From positions 34,604,502-34,668,501 of the forward strand of contig CM068547.1 in NCBI GenBank assembly GCA_035048495.1: DNA of 64,000 nucleotides, in the 5' to 3' direction. Numbering within the stretch: position 1 is the first letter of the stretch; the number at the start of each line of letters is the position of its first letter. This document shows, piece after piece, positions 1-9,900 of this stretch. Origin of the DNA: Euptelea pleiosperma. Lineage: Eukaryota; Streptophyta; Magnoliopsida; Ranunculales; Eupteleaceae. The position numbers were made by a program, and so were the translations under genes. The notes beneath the pieces were generated by a model. The model was not told the origin of the DNA. It did no database searches and saw nothing but the letters and a program-made list of their open reading frames with translations.

Positions 1-44
1 GCTTGTCTCGTCCGTATCTTTTTTCTGTGATAAGTGTAAATTAT

Positions 45-870
45 ATTAAACGGCTAAAAGCAAAGTTATACAAGCATAACTAAAGAGATCGAGATGACCT
101 GCAATAGGCTGAAATCAAACAAAAAGCAAGAAACAAGATAAAGGGGAAAGAGAGAACATCAATCACTCATCTCCAGAACAAAGGACTTCCCAACGGAAGA
201 CAAAATCTTCGAAGAAAAGCCCTCTACATTCCTCACGAGTCACGAGCCTTAGACCACAAGATCATCCCCTTAATATTCAGAATGATCGATGCCAGATTTT
301 CGCTCTTCGAAAATTCTTTGGTTCCTCTCTCTCCAAATACCCCAAGCAATCGCGAATGGAAGCATCCGCCATAGAATCCGCCCTCTAAAGGAAGGGGCAA
401 AAGATTGCCAACTTCGGAGAAGCAAGAAGGATATCCACAACACCCATCTAATCCCAAACACTGAGAAGAAAAAAGTCCAAATCTCCCACGCTACATCACA
501 ATGTAGCAAGAGATGACTGATCCGCCACAATGCTTGCACTTCGAGCAATAGTCTATAATGATGATCCCTCTGGTTCTCACAGATTATCCAGTCAAGATCT
601 TCTCCTTCAAAGCCAACCAAGTGAAAAAAAGCAATTTTAGTTGGGATTTAAGATTTCCAAACCAAAGCCAAGGGATAAGAATTATTGAAGGATCCCTCTA
701 ATCCCACATAATAAGAACGAACCGAGAACACACCACCCTTGGTCCAAATCCACAACCGTTTATCCTGAACTAAAGGAAGAAGCTGGATATCGTGCAATCA
801 AAGAAGCAATCTAGAAACTGGCTCGATCTCCCAATCATTCAAATTACGCCTAAAACCAAAGTCCAGTCCC
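45..870 (-). mobile_element. LINE retrotransposon 3' end (zf-RVT region), degraded
   Basis: Read on the minus strand, about 860 down to 590 encodes a piece resembling the region before the LINE zinc-binding domain (LNDWEIEPVSRLL, then KRLWIWTKGGVFSVRSYY). It is followed by a reverse-transcriptase zinc-binding (zf-RVT) segment at about 620-270 containing [15 protein letters not shown] and WGIWRERNQRIFEE. The frame then runs through ASIILNIKGMILWSKARDS to a stop. These motifs are typical of the C-terminus of plant L1-type LINE ORF2. No RT or endonuclease domain is present, so this is a 5'-truncated fragment. It matches the plus-strand LINE at 13950-14530 in the same protein region. It probably lies in the first intron of the DCP5-like gene. 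Confidence 0.8.
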
Positions 871-931
871 GCCCCACTAAATCCCATCCCACCCGCCCCA
901 CTAAATCCCATCCCACCCCCCCCCCCCCCCC
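871..931. repeat. Short tandem repeat plus C-run
   Basis: Two direct copies of a 24-bp unit (GCCCCACTAAATCCCATCCC plus four bases) occupy 871-918 and merge into a run of C that ends near 931. Length is likely to be unstable. Confidence 0.85.
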
Positions 932-2442
932 TTCTATAGCACATTCCTGAATGGACCACTTCTTCCTCCCCGTAAGATCATAAACCGAAGTCCCACCCCA
1001 TTGTCTTGACTCTCGTTCATATATTTCATTACAGTTTATCCATTAGACAATACGAACAGGGAAAAAACAAAATACTGAACCCTAAGAATGTTTAAAGAAA
1101 ATTAAAAAAAGAAGAAAAAAAAACACAAAGAGAGAAAGAGTCACCGAGACAGAGAGAGTCACTTGCTACTGGTATTTCCACTTGCTATGTCAGAGGTTGG
1201 ATTTAGGATAATGGAGAAGATTGTGGAAGACAGTGGAGGCTCCTTTCGTTAAACCTTAGTCGCAAAAGGCGCTTTACCTTTTAACTTTCAACGCTCTTTT
1301 TAAAGAAAACATTAAGTTAAGGTGCTTATTTTCAACTCCCCGAAGCATTTCATCGCTTGCCACGCGCAGGTGTTATAATATATGATATTGTGTATGCAAG
1401 TTAATAATGTGAGATATAGTCTCATCCGTATCCAATGTCTCAACCTTAGATCATCTGTATCATCTAAGACGACTCAAACTCGGTGTTGAACAATTCCGAG
1501 AACTATCTCAAAAATTTAAACCATGGTTGTGGTACTTATATACAAAAACAAAGGAATGCATCTGGAAATATAGTCATTGCCCATGCAGCTCAGATTTTCT
1601 TTCTATTGCTCCCGTTATTCATCAACCAACATCATGACATTTTAGCTAAAATTTCCTTCCCTGCTTTTTGGCCTAGAATTCCTTGACCTGGTTATTTACT
1701 TATTGTGTGCATCATAGCTATTGCAATCATGGTTTAAGAACAGATGTACTAATCATTATTAGTGGAATTATAACTATCTTGAGTCATACTCCATTACATG
1801 GTATATGAAAGTAACACCCTATATAATGTAGGTATAACCATTATCCCAATATTTTAAGACCAATAAAGGTTACTAAAAATAAAAATAGTACTTCAGATAA
1901 AATATTGAGAGAAGTCAAGAATTGGAAGAAGAAGAAAAAAAATCCACCCTCGTAATGGTGAATACTAGTCAAGGCCCACCACTGTTACCACCGGCACGTG
2001 GCACTAGCGTTAATTTAAACTTTAACCGAAATAGAGGAATGATAAAATCCTTTAGTTTCCAACAGTGGCTGAGGTGCCAAGTCTGTGGAAACATTACGCA
2101 ATTGCAGCTGAACTTCATTTACACAGGAAAAAAGAGAACGAAAAAAAGAAAATTCAAAGCAAATGCACCTCCAATTAGATTCGTGAAAATGAGAAATGTT
2201 TCTACCAGCAGTTAACAGCCTAATACAACATAATTTTACACGTAGATGCAAGGAATTTAGGCATGAAGATCGTCAATGCGATACGAAGTCATTCACATTG
2301 CCATCATTCATTGAAACAAAAGCCTCGTTCATCGAATTCGTAAAACTAAGAGTCAAAATGATTCTCAAAGAAGTACGACGATTGCTGAACATAAAACAAG
2401 TATTATCACCCGGATTGAACAGGCTTCGGAGGATTAACGTAC
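932..2442. other. Non-coding stretch, probably intron 1 of the DCP5-like gene
   Basis: No exon resembling the second DCP5 exon was found on the minus strand here. The stretch is AT-rich, with purine tracts at about 1090-1150 and no recognised repeat family. The short reading frames lack any recognisable motif. Confidence 0.4.
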
Positions 2443-2584
2443 CATTCTGCAAACCGATTGTGGCGTCTTCGGTATCGATGTTGTAGAGGACGCCCTCGTA
2501 CCGAATCTCAGATTTGGAGGTCAAGCTAATGAGGCTGCCGATGAAGGAATCGGCCGAACCAGAAGGTTTGCCGGATCCCGCCAT
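2443..2584 (-). CDS. DCP5: DCP5/LSM14-type mRNA decapping factor, first coding exon only
   Basis: The exon encodes 47 residues plus the first base of a split codon, starting [16 protein letters not shown] and continuing through [20 protein letters not shown] to LQN. This is the N-terminal LSm (Sm-like) domain of plant DECAPPING 5 / Scd6 / LSM14 proteins. These are RNA-binding P-body components that promote decapping and repress translation. The frame ends at AATG followed by donor GTACGT, matching the family's exon break just before the VRSFGTEGR segment. That second exon was not found in the remaining 2.4 kb to the left edge. Either intron 1 is long and contains the LINE fragment at 45-870, or the copy is truncated. 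The start is chosen because the LSm domain begins within a dozen residues of it. Confidence 0.85.
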
Positions 2585-2611
2585 GATCGGAGGATTCGAT
2601 TTCTTCGAAGA

Positions 2612-2621
2612 TTTAGGGTTT
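2612..2621 (-). promoter_or_regulatory. Telo-box upstream of the DCP5-like start
   Basis: On the minus strand this reads AACCCTAAAT, a telo-box core (AAACCCTAA type), about 28 bp before the ATG at 2584. Telo-boxes are frequent in promoters and leaders of plant translation and RNA-handling genes. The function here is inferred. Confidence 0.45.
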
Positions 2622-2853
2622 TCTTTGTTCTTTCAGTTTTGGTTGCACAGAGCTTTTTCTTTTCTCTGGAGTTTTCGGTAAGTAGAGTCAAGCAAGAGAA
2701 TGTTGTTCCCCGAGGGCCTCTCTTTTTCGTTTTCCTCCCTTTAAACTGCAGGCACATGTACATTATGTACAGTACCACGGTTCACGGGCTCCGCTACAAA
2801 GAGATTAACATGCGTGTTGCTCACGTAACGGCAATGGGATGGTTAATGTTCAC

Positions 2854-3210
2854 GGCTCAGGCTCCAGTTACCGCCCTAAAATGACAGGCTCGGTTACAGG
2901 ACACAATATGAGCCACGTGACACATTCTTAGAGGACTCTGACCGTAGGGATGTTTGGCCAATCCTTAAGTGGACTTACAACCCAAAAATCAGCCTGATTA
3001 GTGATTTATAGGCGTTGGATTGGACTAATTTTCATGGGTTGATCTCAACGTCTAAAAATCACTAATCAGGATGATTTTTGGTTTGTAGGTCCACCTAGGG
3101 AGTGGCCAAACATCCATACAGTCAGAGTCCTCTAAGAGTGTGCCACGTGGCACATATTGTGTCCTGTGACCGGAGCCTGTCATTTTAGGGCGGTGACTGG
3201 AGCCCGACCT
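2854..3210. mobile_element. Family A fold-back MITE, Mutator-like, 9-bp TSD
   Basis: A 357-bp element made almost entirely of two long inverted arms. The left arm starts GGCTCAGGCTCCAG; the right arm, read inverted, starts GGTCGGGCTCCAG. It is flanked by the exact direct repeat AATGTTCAC at 2845-2853 and 3211-3219, with an adjoining T also shared. Long terminal inverted repeats plus a 9-bp duplication are the mark of Mutator-like elements. Each arm carries a CACGTG (2914-2919 and 3144-3149) and the internal motif CAGCCTGATTAGTGATTT or a close variant. There is no coding capacity. Confidence 0.9.
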
Positions 3211-3315
3211 AATGTTCACACCGACTATATAGCAATGCTTGATGCAAAGGGTGTCACGGCAAGTTAGCCACTGGGGAGAAAATTTTTTATCATGGCGTTT
3301 GGCCCTTATAGTTCA

Positions 3316-3411
3316 GTGCCACCTGTCCTGATCCTTAACTGTAGTTGTTTCTTTCTCCACTGTTAAGGGTAACTACAGTTAAGGACCACCTTAACCCAAG
3401 ATACGTGGCAC
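3316..3411. repeat. Short fold-back sequence
   Basis: The arms TCCTTAACTGTAGTT (3332-3346) and AACTACAGTTAAGGA (3371-3385) are perfect inverted repeats around a 24-bp loop. Outer arms GTGCCAC and GTGGCAC extend it. No target duplication was recognised. Confidence 0.7.
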
Positions 3412-3420
3412 TTAACTAGA

Positions 3421-3984
3421 AGGGACTGTTTGGTAAGTGTGAAAAATAGCTCCAAAGGCGAATGTTTAGCCAGATGAATATTATCTTGGCTAAATATTTG
3501 TGCATATCAATGTTTAGCAATGTTTGGTAAGTGCTAGAATGCCATGGATTAAAAAGTACTAGGGTCAAAAAATTTCTCTCAATTCTGAGAATACCCATAT
3601 TTTTTGTTTCTTTTAGGTGGTGTTTGGTAAAACTTTTTCTCAAACCTTAAGCCGGAATGGACTGAAATTCGGTGATTAAGTTACATTTGGTAAACAACTT
3701 AATTTCAGCGCTTAATACCAAAATCACTGAAATTAAGATAAGCAAAAAGTGAGCTGGGGGTAACTTGATAGTAAGTGGTTTCGGCGAAAAGCATCTTCAA
3801 AAGAGATTATAAGATTCTCTCTTAAATACCCATAATGCATTTTTTAAGAGTTTTAAAAATTAATAACTTAGCAGGAGGTTCTTTGGTCTTTTAGTGTCAA
3901 AGAGACGTACGTCACTCCTGTAAGCTCATTAAATGCAGTCTGCCAAAAAAAAAAACTTCCTCCTCGTGTTAGCCAAAAACTACG
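3421..3984. other. AT-rich non-coding stretch with TGTTTGGTAA motifs
   Basis: The motif TGTTTGGTAA or a near variant recurs at about 3427, 3520, 3620 and 3686. Phrases of this kind are common in plant Tourist or hAT MITE ends, but no clean termini were found. No gene is seen. Confidence 0.35.
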
Positions 3985-4272
3985 TTTATGATCAACCACA
4001 ATTTGTGCCAAGTGGAATATTCTTAGAGGACATTGATCATATAGATGTTTGATCCATCTCTAAGTGAACCTACATACCAAAAAATAGCATGATTAGTAAT
4101 TTCTAACATTTGGATTCGACTATCTGAAATAATGCTCGAAATCCACTGTAAAAAATAAATCACGAATACAACTCTAATCCAAAGATCGGTACGGTAAGTG
4201 GTCTTCAAGAGTATGTCATGTGTCTCGTATCGTCATCATTGACGAGGAACATCCTCAGCAAAGTTCTACTCC
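3985..4272. mobile_element. Family A MITE, degraded copy
   Basis: The inverted arms contain the family's recurring phrases: TTCTTAGAGGACATTGATC then ATAGATGTTTGATCCATC on the left, and a matching set on the right ending at about 4225. The central AATAATGCTCGAAATCCACTG matches other copies. The G-box positions are mutated and the termini are approximate. Confidence 0.6.
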
Positions 4273-4359
4273 ATTGCCTACCCCTCCCTCAACGTACTCA
4301 ACTCGTTAATGAGCTCTTTGTCTACACTTCAATACAACCCCTAGATGACCTCTTAATTA

Positions 4360-4570
4360 TTTCCCCGTGACAATTAGTGATTTTAAACCTTTAGATCTAT
4401 ATACCCAAAATAATGCTTAAAACCAACCCATAAAAACAACTTCAATCGAATGCTTAGAAATCACTAATTAGAGGTTTTTTGAATTTGGTTCCACCTGGGG
4501 ATGGCCCAAACATCCATACGGTCAGTGATCTTTGAGAATGTACCACGTGCATCACACGCGGCATTCCCCT
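4360..4570. mobile_element. Family A MITE, partial copy
   Basis: The right arm is well preserved, with TTAGAAATCACTAATTAG, GGGGATGGCCCAAACATCC, CATACGGTCAGTGATC and a CACGTG at 4544-4549. The left arm is reduced to about 40 bp near 4375. Confidence 0.6.
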
Positions 4571-4744
4571 AGTTAAATTGAACTCACCGAAATGGTCTAC
4601 AAGCAACAAACATGCCTCCAGCAAAGCACTTTGAAACATGAACTATGAAAAATTAGATCTTCCACCATAAACTTCTTGGGCAGCTCTAATCACTATTATG
4701 ATCACATCAGAGATCGAAAAGAAAAAACCAATAGATTGATCACC

Positions 4745-5425
4745 TCTAACCTTTCTCATTTCCAAGTAAATCTCCTTTATTGAATCTTCTAAAATTATTT
4801 CTTGTCTTGGCCACGTTCCGCCTCTTCATACCATTCCTCCCTCCAAAATCCGAACTTTGAATCCATGTATTCTATGTTCTTTTTTTTTGTCCATACCTTT
4901 TCTATTGCCACCACCATGTACGTCTTGCCATACCTCTCGATCTATCTCATGGAGCTACCCCCGGCATATTCTTTGACCTATCAAATCCCTTGCGATCTTC
5001 AAAGGTAAAACCCACCTCTTCATCTATGTCTTCCCTGGCAAGCCCATTTTGCTGCCCTTAATTCCTCCACTTCTCAACAACGTCAATATCCTCTTTCTTT
5101 TGCTTGGCTTTCTCTTTGAGCTTCTGAGCCTTGGCCTCTCTAGCTTTCCTCATCTCCTTGGTCTCATCCATCTTTCTATTCTCCACCAAGAGCTGGGACT
5201 TCACACTCTCCATGTGGGAATCTGCATTAACCATCTATGTAATAGCCGGAAGGCCTGAGAACAGGAAGCCCCATTGATTGCAGCTTCTCAAAGGCTTGCA
5301 TGGTTCCCTCCAATGCTTCGGTACATAAGACAAGGTAGCTCAAGTGTTGGGTCATAATTCACACTTACCTATTGCTCTCGATCAATATTAATGGAGATTT
5401 TGTGGATCCACTGCACGTTTTTTGG
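4745..5425 (-). pseudogene. EBP2: EBP2-like rRNA-processing protein pseudogene
   Basis: Minus-strand translation in shifting frames gives blocks collinear with the C-terminal two thirds of EBP2, a nucleolar 60S-biogenesis factor. In order they are: WIHKISINIDREQ (about 5410-5375); TMQAFEKLQSMGLPVLRPS and YY (about 5305-5250); NADSHMESVKSQLLVENRK (about 5235-5180); KAREAKAQKLKEKAKQKKED (about 5155-5095); EVGFTFEDRKGFDRS (about 5020-4975); and FGGRNGMKRRNVAKT with FRRFNKG (about 4840-4760). Stops and frameshifts interrupt it and the N-terminal part is missing, so it cannot make the protein. No poly(A) tail or target duplication was identified, so whether it is a processed copy is open. The assignment comes from recalled family sequence. 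Confidence 0.75.
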
Positions 5426-5896
5426 CCAGCTTATATCACCGATGTCACGCACTCAAAGTCATACACCAGAATATCTCAATCTATGCACGAATCTCGATGT
5501 CCAACCTGAGAACAAATTTCAATACATCGCTTGAATCTATAAAGCATCTCATAAATGCTAGATAATATCGAGCTAACTACAGAATAAATGAAATGAATAA
5601 GACTGACTCCAATAAATCAATCCATAAATAAAACATTGGGTTTAAAACACCAACCTATAATAATCCAAACAAAAACAACTCGCCGACCTTTCACTAAGGC
5701 CAGTGGGCAAAATCAATTGGATGAGTACTAAGAATTGTTTTAGGCTAGCCCTATCTAGGTGATGGCTAGAGCACTGTCATACTGCTGTGAGAAAAATACG
5801 ATAGTGACAGCCTGCCACATGACCTCGCATTAGTATCTTAGTCACCTAGTAGGCGGCCGACTTAGTATTACTGGGTCACTATTATTCGATTCGTAT
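5426..5896. other. Intergenic, nothing recognised
   Basis: No repeat family or coding motif was recognised in this stretch. Confidence 0.4.
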
Positions 5897-6668
5897 TAGG
5901 GCTGCAACTCGGGTGGGTTGGGTCGGGTTTGGGGTCAATTCGAGCCCAACTTGATCTTCAAGGTCATGAGCCCAAGCCCGACTCAACCTGAGGTCGGACC
6001 TAGAATTTTCAGCCTGAGCCAAACCCAATCGAGTTAGTCGGTTTGGTTGAGTTAGTAAATTACTTAATTTTTTTTATTGCTATGAAAGGTTGGTAAAATT
6101 TTATATATTAATTTCTAAGGGCGTGTTTGATTGCAAAGAAAATTTGTATGAGAAAATACATCTGGGAAATGCCTTAAATTGCTGAACGATTGCAATTGAG
6201 AACACATATTTCAATCATGTGAGAAAATAAAGGCGTATTTTCAGGTGGAAATGAATTCTCACCTATCTGGATGGGAAATGAATTCCAGGTTTAGTAGGGA
6301 AAATTATCCAGATTTAAATTGACCTGGTAGGAAAAATTATACAAATTTAAAAGGGCCATCTAACAAGGGACAGTTATGTTTTCCCAAGGAAAATGCAATT
6401 TTTCCACTTGGCAACTAAGCACGCCCTAAAGATACGTAGGGACCATAAAACCCATTACAAAATATATACAATTATATATGCAGTTGTATCGTTGGGCTTG
6501 AGTTGCCCAGAGCCACAGCCCAACCCAACCCGATTTTGATCGGGTTGTCAAAATCCAGGCCCGAACCTAACCCGAGTTCTGAAGAGGCCAACCCAACCCA
6601 ACCCAACCTGAGCTCAATGTTGGGTTGACCCGTCGGACTCGGGCTGAGCCCGCCCAAGTTGCAGCCTA
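5897..6668. mobile_element. MITE with TAGGGCTGCAAC termini, interrupted
   Basis: The ends are inverted repeats: TAGGGCTGCAACTCGGG on the left, and CTAGGCTGCAACTTGGGC when the right end is read inverted. The interior is biased to GGGTTGGG and CCCAACCC phrases. Terminal sequence and composition resemble non-autonomous hAT-like elements. No convincing 8-bp duplication remains. A Tourist-type MITE is inserted at 6119-6426. Confidence 0.65.
6119..6426. mobile_element. Tourist-like (PIF/Harbinger) MITE, TAA target
   Basis: A 308-bp element with terminal inverted repeats GGGCGTGTTTGATTGC and, read inverted, GGGCGTGCTTAGTTGCC. It is flanked on both sides by TAA (6116-6118 and 6427-6429), the usual PIF/Harbinger target duplication. 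It interrupts the older MITE at 5897-6668. Confidence 0.85.
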
Positions 6669-6906
6669 GTGTGTACAGGACTATAGGGTGTACGGTGCGC
6701 CAAAGGGCCTTGGGAGTTGTGCGGTTGTGCCGCATTGTGCACCCTTTTGAGGTGCTGATACCGTAGCGTATGGCCCTGGATCTCGGGAGTCTCTCGCGCA
6801 CGGTACGCAGAAGCACATACAATTCACCATAGACTAGAGGGTTGTTTTAGTTCATCTTCGTTCTTCGCCACTCTTAGCTTCAACAATAGGGCTGTTTCAG
6901 TTGACC

Positions 6907-9900
6907 ATGGCTAAGACGCTGCTGATGCGTTCGTACATGTTATCCGCCATTCGAACCCCATTCCTTCCTCGATCTCTCTCACTTATCAAAACGAGGCCCT
7001 TGGTTTCTCCTATTATTTCCGTGAAGATCCCTGGTTCATCTGGCAATAAACTCGAAATTCATAGCGCCTCATGTTCTGGATCCAAATTCGAAGGTATCAT
7101 CATGGGGCGGAGGAGTTTATGCGTTCGAGCAACCCAGGTCAATGATTCAGGTTCAATCGATTCTCCATCGATGCAATCCATGGAGAAGAAGGTCTGTGTT
7201 TATCTGAATTACTATAGTATTTTTATTTCTCTTAATGGAATGACTCTTGATGCATCACAAAGAAATGTTTAATAATTAATTCCCTTCGAAATCAGAAATT
7301 TCCAATTTTTTTTTTTAATTGTATCGTCGACAGATCAAGGAGCAACTAAATGCAGATGTAGTCACTGTCAAGGATGCTTACGGAGATGGTCGACATGTCA
7401 GGTGAGCTTCTCTTTCTTTCCCATAGTTATATCCATAGTGTTATATGAAGCATTGTAATTGAACTCGAATAAATCATGAATTTCATTATGTATTAACACG
7501 GCACATATTCGGTTTTTTTTTTCGTTGGTGGGTTAGGCTGACCCCTTCTTGATATTAATATAGACAAAAAATTACAGATGTAAGTATTTACAACCCTAGC
7601 ATCATTTTTCCAACAATCTAGATAATCTGATAGGAAAATCACTTGGAAGTAACAAATTATCTGAAACAAGATCAACATTTTTTGAAAGAAAATCTGCAGG
7701 TTTGTTGGCTTCTCGCCATGTATGTTTTGTTTGAACACTTGGGATCATGGACATAATTTCTCCAATCTGGACTGCTACACATCTAGCTTTCCGTTAGCCA
7801 GCACTTGTTTCATTAATTGCCTCAATGGCATTAGAAGAATCTAGAAAAATCAGTAACTCCTCCATGCCTTGACTGATTGCAATCAAATAAGAATCGCTCT
7901 CAGCTCGAGAATGTACATAGGGTCTGGACCCATTTGAGAAGGGCTAGCGATGGCGAAGAAACTTTTTAATCTTACAATGTCGATACGCAAGAATGTTAAT
8001 TTGGTAGACTTTATGAGGTTTGGGATTGTGATATGGTTGGTGTGCTAGGCTCTGGCAGCTTGTCTTTTGAGTTCTTTGGTTTGCTAATCTGATTTTCGAC
8101 TGGCTTGAGAGGAAAAAATTAGTTACATGGACCATTAACGCCATATGCACAAGGACTTGTTGACCTTGCATCAGCTGTAGCACATAATTGGACACGTCAT
8201 ACTCGCTGAAAAGCATGTCTGACACTTGATCTGTACAATTTAGGAAGGTAATGGTTACACCTACGTAGTTGATGCATTAAAGAGTAGCTTCCTTAATTTG
8301 AATGCAACTCAGAGTGTAAATGTGCTATTGTGGGTAATGCACTGCTTCAGCATTTTGAGTTTCTCATTGACTCACCCATGAAAAAAGGTTTTCTTGTTTT
8401 GTTTTTCCCCTTAAAAAACCCATACTTTATGGTGGAAGCATACTGAGAACCTTTATCATATTTTTATGGTTAAAAATCTTATGACATCTACACTAGTGGA
8501 TATGAATTAAGGTAAGTTTATATTACTATATATAATTTTCTGGTCGGTAAACTTAGCGTTTGCAGATCCCTGATCTGATTTTAATAAGAAAGAGCAATGT
8601 ATAACCTGTAATATATACAAAAAAGAAACTAGAAAATCAGCCACATGATTGGTTTTTCTGTGCACACGTGTTAAAGAAAATTCATCAAAGAGATTGCTGA
8701 GTTGGTGGATAGACTTGACATCTCTTCTTGCTGTCGAAGGAGCAGTCTTCGAGCCATTGGCATAGCTAACAACAAGGGAAGAATCCATAGCAATCAAAAT
8801 TATCTGAATTCTATGAGTAAGGACTGTCAGTTCTTTCTCAAATCTCAGTTGCTTGAAGCTTGTGGTAAGGGACTGAAACTCTAGTGGAACAGCCAGCATG
8901 GTCCACCATAAAGTAACCATCATGCCGCCTCAAAACTTCTATACCTACCATTTATCCCTAAGGGAATCATCTGTTTTGAGCTGCTATAAATTAAACTTGG
9001 GGGGAACTAAAAGCAAGTTTAAGCACTAGATGAATGTATGTGGCTCTTGTTCTCCTGCTGCTAAAACGTTCCCTATTATATTGTGTCCGAAACCTTTCTT
9101 CTTGGCTTTACAAATCTGATGTAAGTGTCATCAATGATCTTGGCAGTGATCAATTACCCATCTCACTGCAGTTTTCAAGTCTTTTATGTTCCTTCTATTG
9201 AGCGAGACCTTTATATCCTGTTTCCAAACTGATATTGCGAAGGAACAGTTAAAGGAAAAATGTTATCATTCTCATTGTCACTCAACAAAAGATCAGTGAG
9301 ATATGTTCACTACCTCATGCTCCAATAGCTTGTCTTGAGTTTGCGGCCCACATTTGAAACTTAACTAGGTAATGAGACTATACATCGGGATTGTATTTTG
9401 AAACCATACCTTTATCCGACCCGACCATAATACCCCTAACTCCGATAGCATCAAATGCTAAATAAAGGGAGTGTTTGTGATCTGTTGAGGGGGGTCCAAA
9501 CTATGTCATCTATAGGGATGCATGGACCTTTCTGTGCATATAGGGGAGAGAAATAGTATGGGATTGGTGAAGGATACAAGTAGTGTAGCTGGGGGCGGGG
9601 GGAGGGAAACATCGACACTGGAGTGTGAGGTGGGGCGGGATGACGGAGATGTGGATGCTTCTGCTTTGACGGGGAGGGTTTTGACAATGCAAGGGGATGA
9701 ACAAGAGGCTAGCTCCTTTTTATCTAGTTTTGTGACCCCTTCTAGGTCGCGTAGAAAGGGGGAACATCAGGGTTCATTGAGTTCGGGAGGATATGTGTTT
9801 GGGGACAAGGTGAGTAGGCTTGCTAGGGAGACGAGACTAGCGACTAGCATGCAACCTTAAATTTAGGGAAGTGATTCTCGAGTGGGGACATAGAAAAGGG

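Noticed and set aside
6472..6822. 116-aa minus-strand frame
   Set aside because: It comes from the GGGTTGGG-type arm of the MITE at 5897-6668.
9522..9860. 112-aa plus-strand frame as a host gene
   Set aside because: It lies directly before a LINE ORF2 opening ([12 protein letters not shown]) and has no host-gene motif. Treated as LINE sequence.
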